A stretch of 64,000 nucleotides of DNA, taken from Streptomyces roseifaciens. Its GTDB lineage: Bacteria; Actinomycetota; Actinomycetes; Streptomycetales; Streptomycetaceae. Each line of letters starts with the position of its first letter. Position 1 is the stretch's first letter. Under the pieces are notes generated by a model that did no database searches, was not told where the DNA came from, and saw nothing but the letters and a program-made list of their open reading frames with translations. This document shows, in pieces, positions 1 to 8,871 of the stretch. The stretch covers positions 2,418,001 to 2,482,000 of the forward strand of contig NZ_LNBE01000004.1 in assembly GCF_001445655.1 (NCBI RefSeq). Reading direction: 5' to 3'. The translations under genes were made by a program, and so were the position numbers.

Positions 1-389
1 AGCCGGGTGCGCTGGCGGAGCTCGCTCAGGTCGTGGTCGATGATGTGCTGCATCGAGTCGACGACGCCCTGCCGGATGGCCTCGACCGGGGTCTCCTCCG
101 CCGGGCGGGCCCGGATGGCGGCCTCCAGCACCGGGTCGTACTCGTCCGTGAGGACGATGTCCTCCTTGGTGGGGAAGTACCGGAAGACGGTGCTGGGGGA
201 GACGTCGGCGGCTTCCGCGATCCGGTCGACCGGCGTCGCGTCGTAGCCCTGCTGCTCGAAGAGCCGGTAGGCGGCGCGGCGGATCGCCTGACGGGTCTGG
301 ATCTTCTTCCGCTCGCGCAGACCGAGCCGGGGCCCGGCCTGTGCGACGGAAGGTGTTTCTGCGGAGGCCATGCCTGCATTCTCAGGCAT
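1..389 (-). CDS. TetR-family transcriptional regulator (3' end outside window)
   Basis: This encodes the N-terminal part of a TetR/AcrR repressor. After about 30 residues the frame reads RKKIQTRQAIRRAAYRLF, then an HTH with DRIAEAADVSPSTVFRYFPT, the classic TetR DNA-binding signature. The ligand-binding part continues beyond position 1. The ATG at 389 overlaps the stop codon of the upstream MFS gene by 8 bases (ATGCCTGA), which suggests translational coupling. A second in-frame ATG at 371 (MASAETPS) is an alternative start. Co-transcription with an efflux pump implies that it represses the pump and itself and is released by the pump substrate. The substrate cannot be read from the sequence. 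Confidence 0.9.
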   Translation of the reverse strand, partial: MPENAGMASAETPSVAQAGPRLGLRERKKIQTRQAIRRAAYRLFEQQGYDATPVDRIAEAADVSPSTVFRYFPTKEDIVLTDEYDPVLEAAIRARPAEETPVEAIRQGVVDSMQHIIDHDLSELRQRTR

Positions 390-1929
390 CGGCCTTCCGC
401 GGAACCACTTCCCGGGCCTCCGCGGGCCGCGCCGCCCCGGCCGCCCCGGCCGGCCTGCCGGGCAGGAAGGCGGCGGTGAGGGCCGCGGCGGCGATGGCCG
501 CGATGCCGCAGGCCAGCAGGGCGAGGTCCATGCCGTGGACGAAGGCGGCGTCCGCGGACCGGGCGAGTGCCGCGTCCCCGAGCCGCGCGGCCACCTGGTG
601 CGCGGCCACCACGGAGTCGCCCGCGGCGCTCGCCGCGGCGGGGGGCAGGCCACCGGTGTCGAGGCGGTCGGCGAACGAGCCGGCGATGAGGCTGCCGAGC
701 ACCGCGACGCCGACGGCCCCCGCGACCTGACGCAGCGTCATCAGCAGTCCGGAGCCGCTGCCCGCCCGGTCCCGGGGCAGGGCGCCGAGCGCGCCGTCCA
801 TGGCCGGGAGGATCCCGAAGCCGAACCCGAAGCCGGCGAGCGTCAGCCACAGGGCGGTGAAGCCGTAGCCGTCGCCGACCTCCGTACGGCTGCCGGTCAG
901 CGCGGCGGCGGCGAGCACGAGCAGGGCGCCGGGGATGACGACGCGGGAGCCGAAGCGCTTGGCGAGGGGCCCGGCGGCGCGCGAGGCCACCAGCAGGCCG
1001 CCCATCATCGGCAGCATCCGCAGCCCGGTGCCGAAGGCGTCCTCGCCCTGGACGGTCTGCAGGTGCTGGGGGACGACGAACAGCAGGCCGGTGAGGGCGA
1101 AGGTCACCAGGGCCGCGGCCAGGGTGTTCCAGCGGAACGCCCGGTTGCGCAGCAGGGTCACGTCCAGCACGGGCCGGGCCGAGCGGCGCTCGCGCAGCAC
1201 CAGGGCGGTGAGCAGGAGGACGGCCGCGGCGAGCGCGCCGAGCACGAGGGGCGAGGACCAGCCGCGCGCCGGGCCCTCGTTGACGCCGGTGACGAGGGCG
1301 GCCAGGCCGGTGACGGTCAGGGCGGTGGACCGGAGGTCCACCTTCGGGGACGCGGGATCCCTGGTCTCGGGGAGCAGGAAGAGGCAGGCGGCGATGCCGA
1401 GGGCCACGAGCGGGACGTTGACGAGGAAGACCGACCCCCACCAGAAGTGGTCCAGCAGCCAGCCGCCGACGATCGGGCCGAGCGGCAGGCCCAGCGCGGA
1501 GGCGGACGAGACGGCGCCGAGCGCCCGGGAGCGCTCCTCGGCGGGGAAGAGCGACGGCAGCACGGACAGGGCGAGCGGCATGATCAGCGCCCCGCCCGCG
1601 CCCAGGACGACGCGGGCGGCGACGACGAGCCCGGGGCTGGTGACGAACGCGCCGAAGAGCGATCCGGCGAGGAAGATCCCAAGGCCGGCCAGGAGCATCC
1701 GGCGGCGCCCGAAGCGGTCGCCGAGCAGGCCCGCGGGGAGCATCAGGGCGGCGAAGACGACCAGGTAGGAGTCGGCGATCCAGGTCTGTTCGGCGCTGTC
1801 GGCGCCCAGCTGGGCCGCCATCTCCGGCAGGGCCACGTTCAGGATCGTGCCGTCGAAGCCGAGGACGAGCATGCAGGCGACGAGGGCGCCGAGGGCCCAC
1901 CACCGGCGCGGGTCGGGACGGGTGCTCAT
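382..1929 (-). CDS. MFS multidrug efflux transporter, DHA2 (EmrB/QacA) type
   Basis: A 515-residue integral membrane protein with the spacing of 14 helices expected for drug:H+ antiporters of the DHA2 family. Motif A is visible as LLGDRFGRRRMLLAG and antiporter motif C as LGLPLGPIVGGWLL. The acidic first-helix motif D is LGFDGTILNVALPEM. It probably exports a hydrophobic drug or an endogenous metabolite from the cytoplasm. The start is the ATG at 1929, seven bases after GGAGG; an in-frame GTG at 1935 sits too close to that ribosome site. It is the first gene of a two-gene operon with the TetR regulator at 1-389. Substrate unknown. Confidence 0.92.
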   Translation of the reverse strand: MSTRPDPRRWWALGALVACMLVLGFDGTILNVALPEMAAQLGADSAEQTWIADSYLVVFAALMLPAGLLGDRFGRRRMLLAGLGIFLAGSLFGAFVTSPGLVVAARVVLGAGGALIMPLALSVLPSLFPAEERSRALGAVSSASALGLPLGPIVGGWLLDHFWWGSVFLVNVPLVALGIAACLFLLPETRDPASPKVDLRSTALTVTGLAALVTGVNEGPARGWSSPLVLGALAAAVLLLTALVLRERRSARPVLDVTLLRNRAFRWNTLAAALVTFALTGLLFVVPQHLQTVQGEDAFGTGLRMLPMMGGLLVASRAAGPLAKRFGSRVVIPGALLVLAAAALTGSRTEVGDGYGFTALWLTLAGFGFGFGILPAMDGALGALPRDRAGSGSGLLMTLRQVAGAVGVAVLGSLIAGSFADRLDTGGLPPAAASAAGDSVVAAHQVAARLGDAALARSADAAFVHGMDLALLACGIAAIAAAALTAAFLPGRPAGAAGAARPAEAREVVPRKADA

Positions 1930-1979
1930 GGGCACACCTCCGAAAGAGAGTTGAAGTCAAATGACAGTAACTCTCAAAA

Positions 1980-1996
1980 GATTGACACTGTCAATC
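1980..1996. promoter_or_regulatory. Operator-like palindrome before the MFS/TetR operon
   Basis: GATTGACA-C-TGTCAATC is a perfect palindrome with 8-bp arms about 50 bp upstream of the MFS start. Read on the minus strand it contains TTGACA, which can be the -35 box, followed about 17 bp later by GTTACT. A further TGACAGT lies nearby. The position and symmetry fit autoregulation by the TetR protein of the same operon. Confidence 0.6.
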
Positions 1997-2030
1997 GGGG
2001 GAGGGGGTCAGGCGAAGGGGTCCGGGCATG

Positions 2031-2064
2031 AAAAAACGGCCGCGACCTCTGCGGTCGCGGCCGT
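2031..2064 (-). terminator. Rho-independent terminator of the hemolysin III gene
   Basis: A 12-bp perfect stem (ACGGCCGCGACC pairing with GGTCGCGGCCGT) with a 5-nt loop is followed on the minus strand by six T residues. It lies 30 bp after the stop of the gene at 2094-2861. Confidence 0.9.
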
Positions 2065-2093
2065 CCTGTGAAGGCGGGGAGGGGGTGGCAGGC

Positions 2094-2861
2094 TCAGGCG
2101 TGGGTGTAGGCCACCAGGGAGATGCCGACGTAGTGCACGATGAACGCCGCCAGCGTGAGCAAGTGGAAGACCTCGTGGAAGCCGAACCAGCGCGGCGAGG
2201 GATTCGGCCGCTTGATCCCGTAGATCACGCCACCGGCGCTGTAGAGCAGCCCGCCGACGACCACCAGGACGAGGACGGCGATGCCGCCCTTGCGCAGGAA
2301 GTCCGGGAGGAAGAAGACCGCGGCCCAGCCCATGGCGATGTAGCAGGGGGTGTAGAGCCAGCGCGGGGCGCCGACCCAGAAGACGCGGAAGGCTATGCCC
2401 GCCGCGGCGGCCGCCCAGACGGCCCACAGCAGCACTTGTCCGCGGCCGCCGGGGATCAGCAGCATCGTCAGCGGGGTGTACGTGCCGGCGATGATCAGAA
2501 AAATGTTCGCGTGGTCGAGGCGGCGCAGGACGGCGTTGGCGCGCGGGCTCCAGTCGCCCCGGTGGTAGAGGGCGCTGATGCCGAACAGCGACCCCGCGGT
2601 CAGGACGTAGACGGCGCAGGCGATCCGGCCGCGCGTGCTGTCGGCGAGGGCGGTCAGGAAGACGCCGGCGATCAGCACGGCGGGGAACATCCCTGCGTGC
2701 AGCCAGCCGCGCAGGCGTGGCTTCACGGGGACCGGCGGGTCGGCGGGCAGGGTGGCGGCGGAGGGTGCGGCCCCGGCGGGGAGGGCTGCTGCGGCCGCGG
2801 CGCCGGCGGGCGCGGGGAGCGCGGAAGGCGCTGCGTCGGGCGCGGGAGTCATGGCCGACAT
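2094..2861 (-). CDS. Hemolysin III / PAQR family membrane protein
   Basis: A 255-residue protein with an Ala/Pro-rich cytoplasmic N-terminus of about 45 residues and then seven predicted membrane helices. Family hallmarks are SALYHRGDWSP and RRLDHANIFLIIAGTYTP, with later PRWLYTPCYIAMGW and a C-terminal GFHEVFHLLTL; the histidines and acidic residues match the putative metal site of PAQR proteins. Bacterial members are widespread and mostly uncharacterised; the haemolysis name is historical. The start is ATG 2861 (MSAMTP); ATG 2852 is also possible. It is monocistronic, with a strong terminator behind it, and divergent from pckG. Confidence 0.88.
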   Translation of the reverse strand: MSAMTPAPDAAPSALPAPAGAAAAAALPAGAAPSAATLPADPPVPVKPRLRGWLHAGMFPAVLIAGVFLTALADSTRGRIACAVYVLTAGSLFGISALYHRGDWSPRANAVLRRLDHANIFLIIAGTYTPLTMLLIPGGRGQVLLWAVWAAAAAGIAFRVFWVGAPRWLYTPCYIAMGWAAVFFLPDFLRKGGIAVLVLVVVGGLLYSAGGVIYGIKRPNPSPRWFGFHEVFHLLTLAAFIVHYVGISLVAYTHA

Positions 2862-3116
2862 GCTACCTACGCCACCGTAAGTTACGGATCAGTATCGCGT
2901 GGCGATGGTCACGGGGGCGCCCCCTGGACAGAATGTCGGCGGAGTCGGATGATCAAATGAGTGCGGGCGGCACCGGATGAGCAGTCACGAAGCATCTGGG
3001 TCGCAGCCCCCAAGGGGCATCCATCCAAGAAGCGGACTTCGCGGGCGAAACGGGCGAGTCCGTCAACCCTCAACATCTACGCCGGCCAGTGTGGATTCCG
3101 GCGGGACGGAGCGATC

Positions 3117-4958
3117 GTGGCGCGCAGTGATGCGGCTCCCACCACCCCCACCCAGCACCAGGAGCTGATCTCCTGGGTCGACGAGATCGCCGCCCTCACC
3201 CAGCCGGACCGCGTGGTCTGGTGCGACGGTTCCGAGGCGGAGTACGAGCGCCTGAGCGAGGAGCTCGTCCGCAAGGGCACCTTCAGGAAGCTCGACCCGG
3301 TCAAGCGCCCCAACTCGTACTACGCCGCCTCCGACCCCAGTGACGTGGCACGCGTCGAGGACCGCACGTTCATCTGCTCCGAGAAGGAGGAGGACGCCGG
3401 CCCGACCAACCACTGGAAGGCCCCCGCCGAGATGCGGGAGATCTTCCGGGGCAAGGACGACCAGGGCGGCATCTTCCGCGGCTCCATGCGCGGCCGCACG
3501 ATGTACGTCGTGCCCTTCTGCATGGGCCCCGTCGGCTCCCCGCTGTCCGCGATCGGCGTCGAGATCACCGACTCGGCCTACGTCGCCGTCTCCATGCGCA
3601 CGATGACCCGGATGGGCCAGGCCGTCCTCGACGAGCTCGGCACCGACGGCTTCTTCGTCAAGGCCGTCCACACCCTCGGCGCACCGCTCGCCGAGGGCGA
3701 GGCCGACGTCCCGTGGCCGTGCAACACCACCAAGTACATCTCGCACTTCCCCGAGGACCGCGAGATCTGGTCCTACGGCTCCGGCTACGGCGGCAACGCC
3801 CTGCTGGGCAAGAAGTGCTACGCCCTGCGCATCGCGTCCGTCATGGCGCGCGACGAGGGCTGGCTCGCCGAGCACATGCTCATCCTCAAGCTCACCCCGC
3901 CCCAGGGCGAGTCCAAGTACGTCGCCGCGGCCTTCCCGTCCGCCTGCGGCAAGACCAACCTCGCCATGCTGGAGCCCACGGTCTCCGGCTGGACCGTCGA
4001 GACCATCGGCGACGACATCGCCTGGATGCGCTTCGGCGAGGACGGCCGCCTCTACGCCATCAACCCCGAGGCCGGCTTCTTCGGCGTCGCCCCCGGCACC
4101 GGCGAGCACACCAACGCCAACGCCATGAAGACCCTCTGGGGCAACTCCGTCTTCACCAACGTCGCCCTCACCGACGACGGCGACGTGTGGTGGGAGGGCA
4201 TGACCGAGGAGCAGCCCGCCCACCTGACGGACTGGAAGGGCAACGACTGGACCCCGGCCTCGGGCACCCCGGCCGCCCACCCCAACGCCCGCTTCACCGT
4301 CCCCGCCTCGCAGTGCCCGATCATCGCGCCCGAGTGGGAGGACCCCAAGGGCGTGCCGATCTCCGCGATCCTCTTCGGCGGCCGCCGCGCCTCCGCCGTC
4401 CCGCTGGTGACCGAGTCCTTCGACTGGCAGCACGGCGTCTTCCTCGGCGCCAACGTCGCCTCCGAGAAGACCGCGGCCGCCGAGGGCAAGGTCGGCGAGC
4501 TGCGCCGCGACCCCTTCGCCATGCTGCCCTTCTGCGGCTACAACATGGGCGACTACATGGGCCACTGGGTCAAGGTGGGCAAGGCTGCAATCTCCAAGGG
4601 GGACCAGTCCAAGCTTCCGAAGATCTACTACGTCAACTGGTTCCGCAAGGACGCGGACGGCCGGTTCGTGTGGCCCGGCTTCGGTGACAACAGCCGCGTC
4701 CTGAAGTGGATCGTCGACCGGCTCGACGGCCGCGCCGAGGGCGTCGAGACCCCCATCGGCGTCCTGCCGACCCGCGAGGCGCTCGACACCGAGGGCCTGC
4801 GGATCTCCGACGAGGACCTCGACCTGCTGCTGACGGTGGACGAGGAGGTCTGGCGCGAGGAGGCCGCACTGATCCCCGAGCACCTGAACACCTTCGGCGA
4901 CCACACCCCGAAGGAGCTGTGGGACGAGTACCGGGCGCTGGTCCGGCGCCTGGGCTGA
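3117..4958 (+). CDS. pckG: Phosphoenolpyruvate carboxykinase (GTP)
   Basis: A cytosolic GTP-dependent PEP carboxykinase of 613 residues, the usual length for this family. It converts oxaloacetate and GTP to PEP, CO2 and GDP, the entry step of gluconeogenesis. The kinase-1 P-loop is [13 protein letters not shown] and the metal/GTP region includes [26 protein letters not shown] substrate residues and a [13 protein letters not shown]-terminal motif are also present. The GTG at 3117 was chosen because GGACGGAG lies just upstream and the N-terminus ([10 protein letters not shown]) matches the family; the open frame extends upstream without a better start. Single-gene unit. Confidence 0.97.
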   Translation: MARSDAAPTTPTQHQELISWVDEIAALTQPDRVVWCDGSEAEYERLSEELVRKGTFRKLDPVKRPNSYYAASDPSDVARVEDRTFICSEKEEDAGPTNHWKAPAEMREIFRGKDDQGGIFRGSMRGRTMYVVPFCMGPVGSPLSAIGVEITDSAYVAVSMRTMTRMGQAVLDELGTDGFFVKAVHTLGAPLAEGEADVPWPCNTTKYISHFPEDREIWSYGSGYGGNALLGKKCYALRIASVMARDEGWLAEHMLILKLTPPQGESKYVAAAFPSACGKTNLAMLEPTVSGWTVETIGDDIAWMRFGEDGRLYAINPEAGFFGVAPGTGEHTNANAMKTLWGNSVFTNVALTDDGDVWWEGMTEEQPAHLTDWKGNDWTPASGTPAAHPNARFTVPASQCPIIAPEWEDPKGVPISAILFGGRRASAVPLVTESFDWQHGVFLGANVASEKTAAAEGKVGELRRDPFAMLPFCGYNMGDYMGHWVKVGKAAISKGDQSKLPKIYYVNWFRKDADGRFVWPGFGDNSRVLKWIVDRLDGRAEGVETPIGVLPTREALDTEGLRISDEDLDLLLTVDEEVWREEAALIPEHLNTFGDHTPKELWDEYRALVRRLG

Positions 4959-4999
4959 TGCCCTGACGGCCTGATGCCCTGACTGGTCTGACGCTCCGC

Positions 5000-5048
5000 C
5001 GCCCCGGCGCGCGGGGCGTCCTCCGGGCCCGGTACCCGCCGGGCCCGG
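5000..5048 (+). terminator. Tandem GC hairpins after pckG
   Basis: Two consecutive stems, CGCCCCG/CGGGGCG at 5000-5018 and CCGGGCCCGG/CCGGGCCCGG at 5023-5048, lie between the convergent ends of pckG and the gene at 5062-5481. There is no T-tract, as is common in Streptomyces, so this is a probable bidirectional terminator. Confidence 0.65.
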
Positions 5049-5061
5049 CGCCCTCCCGCGA

Positions 5062-5481
5062 CTACTCCTCGTCGGGGATGCCGAGCGCCGCCGCGTGAGC
5101 GCGGAGGCGCTCCGCCGCGAGGGCCTCGCCGCGGTCGTCGCCCGCGGTCGTCGCGACGACCAGGGCCTGCCCGGCGAGCGTGTGGGCGCGCTGGTGCAGG
5201 GCGGTGATGCGGGCGGGGGAGGCCTCGCCCGTGGAGGGGGCCGCGCGGAGCGGGTCGTGGCCGCGCATGCGCGTGATGCGGTCGGCGAGCCGGTCCGCGG
5301 CCTCGTCCAGTGCGCCGGAGGGCGCGAGGGCGCGCAGCTCGTCGGTCACGGTCAGCAGCGCGGTGAGATGCCCCGCCAGACGAATGTCCAGCTCCTCCTC
5401 GCGGGAGCGGTGCAGGCCGCGCATGCTGCAGTTCTGTGCGGCCATGGTGTGGACCGATTGCGTCCGGATCGGCTCGTACAT
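5062..5481 (-). CDS. Uncharacterised helical protein
   Basis: A 139-residue soluble protein that I do not recognise. It is predicted almost wholly helical (EEELDIRLAGHLTALLTVTD; LDEAADRLADRITRMRGHD; EALAAERLRAHAAALG). There is no signal peptide, membrane segment or metal motif. ATG 5481 follows GGAGG at good spacing. The upstream region carries two palindromes (5517-5555), so it is probably a regulated single gene. No function is assigned. Confidence 0.65.
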   Translation of the reverse strand: MYEPIRTQSVHTMAAQNCSMRGLHRSREEELDIRLAGHLTALLTVTDELRALAPSGALDEAADRLADRITRMRGHDPLRAAPSTGEASPARITALHQRAHTLAGQALVVATTAGDDRGEALAAERLRAHAAALGIPDEE

Positions 5482-5516
5482 GGATGGCCTCCTGGAATGC
5501 CTCAGAAGGCCATCCT

Positions 5517-5538
5517 AACTTAGACGGCGTCTAAAGTT
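5517..5538. promoter_or_regulatory. TetR-like operator palindrome
   Basis: TTAGACG-G-CGTCTAA (5520-5534) is a perfect 15-bp palindrome, extendable with flanking AAC/GTT, 36 bp upstream of the start at 5481. Such sites are usually bound by dimeric repressors; the binding protein is not identified here. Confidence 0.5.
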
Positions 5539-5541
5539 GTC

Positions 5542-5555
5542 TTCTCTATAGAGAA
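5542..5555. repeat. 14-bp perfect palindrome
   Basis: TTCTCTATAGAGAA is fully self-complementary and A/T-rich within a GC-rich setting. It lies between the operator at 5517-5538 and the aminotransferase terminator, so it may be a second operator half of the 5481 promoter. Confidence 0.4.
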
Positions 5556-5571
5556 CCGGTCCGCCGACCGG
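5556..5571 (-). terminator. Small hairpin after the aminotransferase gene
   Basis: CCGGTC-CGCC-GACCGG forms a 6-bp stem directly downstream (minus strand) of the stop at 5581. It is weak but well placed as a terminator. Confidence 0.4.
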
Positions 5572-5580
5572 CTACGGCTG

Positions 5581-6792
5581 CTACGGCTGCCCGTAACCGT
5601 CGAGGAAGTTCCCGATCCGCGTCACCGCGTCCGCCAGGTCCTTGGTGCTCGGCAGCGTGACCAGGCGGAAGTGGTCCGGCTCCGGCCAGTTGAAGCCCGT
5701 GCCGTGCACGACCATGATCTTCTCGGCGCGGAGCAGGTCCAGCACCATCTGCCGGTCGTCCTTGATCTTGTAGACCTTGGGGTCCAGCCGCGGGAAGGCG
5801 TACAGCGCGCCCTTCGGCTTCACGCACGTCACGCCCGGGATCTGCGTCAGCAGCTCGTGAGCGACGTCGCGCTGCTCCAGCAGCCGGCCGCCCGGCAGCA
5901 CCAGGTCGTTGATCGTCTGCCGGCCGCCGAGGGCCGTGGCCACCGCGTACTGGGCGGGCATGTTGGCGCACAGGCGCATGTTCGCCAGGATCGTCAGACC
6001 CTCGATGTAGCTCTCGGCGTGGGCCTTGGGGCCGCAGACCGCCAGCCAGCCGCTGCGGTAGCCGGCCACCCGGTAGGCCTTGGACAGGCCGTTGAAGGTG
6101 AGCGTCAGCAGGTCCGGGGCGATGGCCGCGGTGGGGGTGTGGGTGACGCCGTCGTAGAGGATCTTGTCGTAGATCTCGTCCGAGCAGACGATCAGGTTGT
6201 GGCGGCGGGCGATCTCGGTGAGGCCGCGCAGCATCTCGTCGTCGTAGACCGCACCCGTGGGGTTGTTCGGGTTGATGATGACGAGGGCCTTGGTGCGGTC
6301 GGTGATCTTGCGCTCGATGTCCGCGAGGTCCGGCATCCAGTCCGACTGCTCGTCGCAGCGGTAGTGCACGGCGGTGCCGCCGGCCAGGGAGACCGAGGCC
6401 GTCCACAGCGGGTAGTCCGGGGCCGGCACGAGGACCTCGTCGCCGTCGTCGAGCAGGGCCTGCATCGACATCTGGATCAGCTCCGAGACGCCGTTGCCGA
6501 GGTAGACGTCCTCGACGGACAGCTCGATGCCCTTGGTCTCGTAGTGCTGCACCACCGCGCGGCGGGCCGAGAGCAGGCCCTTCGCGTCGCCGTAGCCGTG
6601 GGCGTCGCCCACGTTGCGCAGCATGTCCTCGAGGATCTCCGGCGGGCACTCGAACCCGAAGATCGCGGGGTTGCCGGTGTTGAGCTTGAGGATGCGGTGA
6701 CCTGCCGCCTCCAGCCGCATGGCCTCCTCGAGCACCGGGCCACGGATTTCGTAGCAGACGTTGGCGAGCTTCGTTGACTGGATCACCTGCAT
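5581..6792 (-). CDS. PLP-dependent aminotransferase, AlaA-like (alanine/valine type)
   Basis: A fold-type I, class I/II aminotransferase of 403 residues, closest in motifs to AlaA glutamate-pyruvate aminotransferases. It starts MQVIQSTKLANVCYEIRG and has the LNTGNPAIFGF substrate loop. INPNNPTGAVY carries the PLP-contacting Asn, and the Schiff-base lysine is K238 in NGLSKAYRVAGYR, followed by SGW. It would interconvert pyruvate/alanine with glutamate in the cytoplasm. ATG 6792 is preferred over ATG 6804 because the MQVIQS start matches the family N-terminus. Single gene, minus strand. Confidence 0.9.
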   Translation of the reverse strand: MQVIQSTKLANVCYEIRGPVLEEAMRLEAAGHRILKLNTGNPAIFGFECPPEILEDMLRNVGDAHGYGDAKGLLSARRAVVQHYETKGIELSVEDVYLGNGVSELIQMSMQALLDDGDEVLVPAPDYPLWTASVSLAGGTAVHYRCDEQSDWMPDLADIERKITDRTKALVIINPNNPTGAVYDDEMLRGLTEIARRHNLIVCSDEIYDKILYDGVTHTPTAAIAPDLLTLTFNGLSKAYRVAGYRSGWLAVCGPKAHAESYIEGLTILANMRLCANMPAQYAVATALGGRQTINDLVLPGGRLLEQRDVAHELLTQIPGVTCVKPKGALYAFPRLDPKVYKIKDDRQMVLDLLRAEKIMVVHGTGFNWPEPDHFRLVTLPSTKDLADAVTRIGNFLDGYGQP

Positions 6793-6868
6793 GACGGCCA
6801 CCATACGGGGGCTCCGGACGGCGTGCGCGCCGTTTCCCGGTCCGCCGGTGCCGCCGCGAAGCGGCCGA

Positions 6869-8500
6869 TCACGCCGCCGCGGTGCGCCGGACGGCCCGGC
6901 CGGCCAGGACGTCCGTCCGCCGCCCGTCTTCCATCACAAAGCGTCCCGCAATCAGGACATAAGGAATGCCGGTCGGAAGGGTCCGGGGGGCTTCGAAAGT
7001 GGCACCGGCGGCCACCGTCTCCGGATCGAAGAGCACGAGGTCGGCGCGGTGCCCGACGCGCACGAGACCCCGGTCGGGCAGCCTCAGACGCGCCGCGGGG
7101 CGCGACGTGAGATGCGCCACGCACTCCTCCAGGGAGAGCACGCCGAGCTCCCGCGCGTACCGGCCCAGGTAGTGCGGAAACGTGCCGTACGCGCGCGGAT
7201 GCGGCTTGGCGCCGTGCAGGATGCCGTCGCTTCCGCCCGTGTGCACGCGGTGCCGCATGATCGTGCGGACGTTCTCCTCGTGGCCCACGTGCTGCAGGAT
7301 CGTCGGCCCCAGCCGGTCCGCGATCAGCAGCCGGCGCGCGGTCGCCCACGGCTCCTCGCCGCGCTCGCGGGCGGCCTCCGCCACCGTCCTTCCGACGTGC
7401 GCCGCGGCCAGGGCAGGGTCGGATGCGCCCGAGATCTCGATGGCGTCCCAGTCGATGGGCACCCCGTGGCAGCCGTCCGCGCCCTCCACCTCCATCGCGT
7501 ACCGGATGCGCCCGGCCGTCGCGTCGTCGCGAAGACGCGCCAGCACCGCCTCCGGGCCGCCCTCGCCCGCCCAGCTCGGCAGCATCGCGACGAGCGTGGT
7601 GCAGCCGGGGGTGTAGGGGTAGGTGTCGAGCGAGATGTCCGCGCCCGCGGCGAGCGCGGAGTCGAGCAGGGCCAGCAGCTCGGGGGCGCGGCCCTCGTTC
7701 ACCCCGAAGTTCATGGTGGCGTGGGCCAGGTGCAGGGCGCAGCCGGCGGCCCTGCCGAGGGCGATCATCTCCTCGTACGCGGCGAGGGCGCCCGCGCCGT
7801 ACGAGCGGTGGTGCGGGCAGTAGTAGCCGCCGTACGAGGCGACGACGCGGCAGAGCTCCGTCAGCTCGGCGTCATCGGCGTACATGCCGGGCGTGTACGT
7901 CAGCCCGGACGACAGCCCGACCGCGCCCTGCTCCAGCCCCTCGGCGACGAGCCGCTTCATGCGGCCGAGCTCGGCGGCCGTGGCGGGCCGGTCCTCCCAG
8001 CCGACGGCGAGCGCGCGGACGGTCCCCTGGGGGACGAGGTAGGCGGCGTTGACGGCGATGCCCTCGCCCAGGCCGTCGCCGGCGAAGCCGTGGTCGAGGC
8101 GGTCCAGGTACTCGCCGACGGTGCGCCAGGAGAAGTCGACGTCCGAACCGTCGCCGTTCCAGCCGGTGATCTGGGCGCGGACCCCGGCGAGCGTGCGGTC
8201 GTCGACGGGCGCGTACGACAGCCCGTCCTGGCCGATGACCTCCAAGGTCACCCCCTGCGCGGCCTTCGCCTCGTGCGCGGGGTCGCGGAGGAGGGCCAGG
8301 TCGCTGTGGGCGTGCATGTCGATGAAACCGGGGGAGAGGGCGAGGCCCGTCGCGTCGACGACGCGGGGGGCGGTGGGGCGGGGGCCCTCGCCCGGGCGCC
8401 GGATCTCGGCGACCCGGCCCCCGGCCAGACCGACGTCGGCCCGGTAGGAGGGCCCGCCGGACCCGTCGATGACGCGCACGTTGCGGAAGACGGTGTCCAT
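6869..8500 (-). CDS. N-acyl-D-amino-acid deacylase (D-aminoacylase), amidohydrolase
   Basis: A 543-residue amidohydrolase-superfamily enzyme. The metal-binding HAH motif is in LSPGFIDMHAHSDLALL and VTLEVIGQDGLSYAP supplies the family EVIGQDG signature. CPHHRSYG and CALHLAHATMNFG hold later histidines, and TGGSDGILHGAKPHPR contains the catalytic Asp region. The enzyme hydrolyses N-acyl-D-amino acids to D-amino acid and carboxylate. Start ATG 8500 follows AGGG. Its neighbours, a D-serine-dehydratase-like enzyme and RidA, suggest a D-amino-acid degradation route in which this is the first step. The 364-bp gap behind the next gene contains repeats and no other gene. Confidence 0.88.
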   Translation of the reverse strand: MDTVFRNVRVIDGSGGPSYRADVGLAGGRVAEIRRPGEGPRPTAPRVVDATGLALSPGFIDMHAHSDLALLRDPAHEAKAAQGVTLEVIGQDGLSYAPVDDRTLAGVRAQITGWNGDGSDVDFSWRTVGEYLDRLDHGFAGDGLGEGIAVNAAYLVPQGTVRALAVGWEDRPATAAELGRMKRLVAEGLEQGAVGLSSGLTYTPGMYADDAELTELCRVVASYGGYYCPHHRSYGAGALAAYEEMIALGRAAGCALHLAHATMNFGVNEGRAPELLALLDSALAAGADISLDTYPYTPGCTTLVAMLPSWAGEGGPEAVLARLRDDATAGRIRYAMEVEGADGCHGVPIDWDAIEISGASDPALAAAHVGRTVAEAARERGEEPWATARRLLIADRLGPTILQHVGHEENVRTIMRHRVHTGGSDGILHGAKPHPRAYGTFPHYLGRYARELGVLSLEECVAHLTSRPAARLRLPDRGLVRVGHRADLVLFDPETVAAGATFEAPRTLPTGIPYVLIAGRFVMEDGRRTDVLAGRAVRRTAAA

Positions 8501-8569
8501 GAGCGGGTCCCTTCGGCAGTGGGTTGGGGGCTCGGTGACAGTCGGTAGGGGGCGGCTGTCGCGACGGTC

Positions 8570-8698
8570 GGTTCGGCACCGCCGGGATACGCCGTCGTGG
8601 CCGGTCGCCGCCGCGGCGGCGGGAGCTTTGCCTGGCGGCAGGGAGAGGCGAGGGGCTGGGCCTCTCCCTGCCGCCGCGGCGGTGATCAGCCACGACGG
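8570..8698. repeat. REP-like intergenic palindromic element
   Basis: This occupies most of the 8501-8864 intergenic gap. It begins with GGTTCGGCACCGCCGGG (8570-8586). Outer inverted arms CCGTCGTGGC (8592-8601) and GCCACGACGG (8689-8698) flank a perfect 16-bp inner stem (8634-8649 with 8660-8675, GGCGGCAGGGAGAGGC and its complement) and a 10-nt loop. Parts of the same element (GGTTCGGCACCGCCGG, CCGCCGCG.CGGTGATCAGC) recur at 62841-63109 inside a kinase gene. It may also act as a transcription terminator or barrier. Confidence 0.7.
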
Positions 8699-8871
8699 TG
8701 CCGTCCGGGGGTGCCGTCCGGGGGTGCCGTCCGGCGGTGCCGGGACGGGCCTCGTGCGGATCGGCCCGGCACCGACGGGCACACGCGGTGGCCGGCGCGC
8801 GGCGGACACCGGGGCCCGGGCGGAGCCTGGAAACCCGGGCGGAGCCTGGAAGCCCGGGCGGGGCCTAGAAG
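8697..8871. repeat. Short tandem repeats before the D-serine-dehydratase-like gene end
   Basis: Two runs are present: about three copies of the 12-mer GGGGTGCCGTCC at 8697-8735, and three degenerate copies of a 19-mer starting CCCGGGCGGAGCCTGGAA at 8815-8871. The last copy overlaps the stop codon of the gene at 8865-10145. Confidence 0.6.

Noticed and set aside
8697..8871. CRISPR-like array
   Set aside because: Units are contiguous without unique spacers, as are the arrays at 14567-14668; these are tandem repeats.
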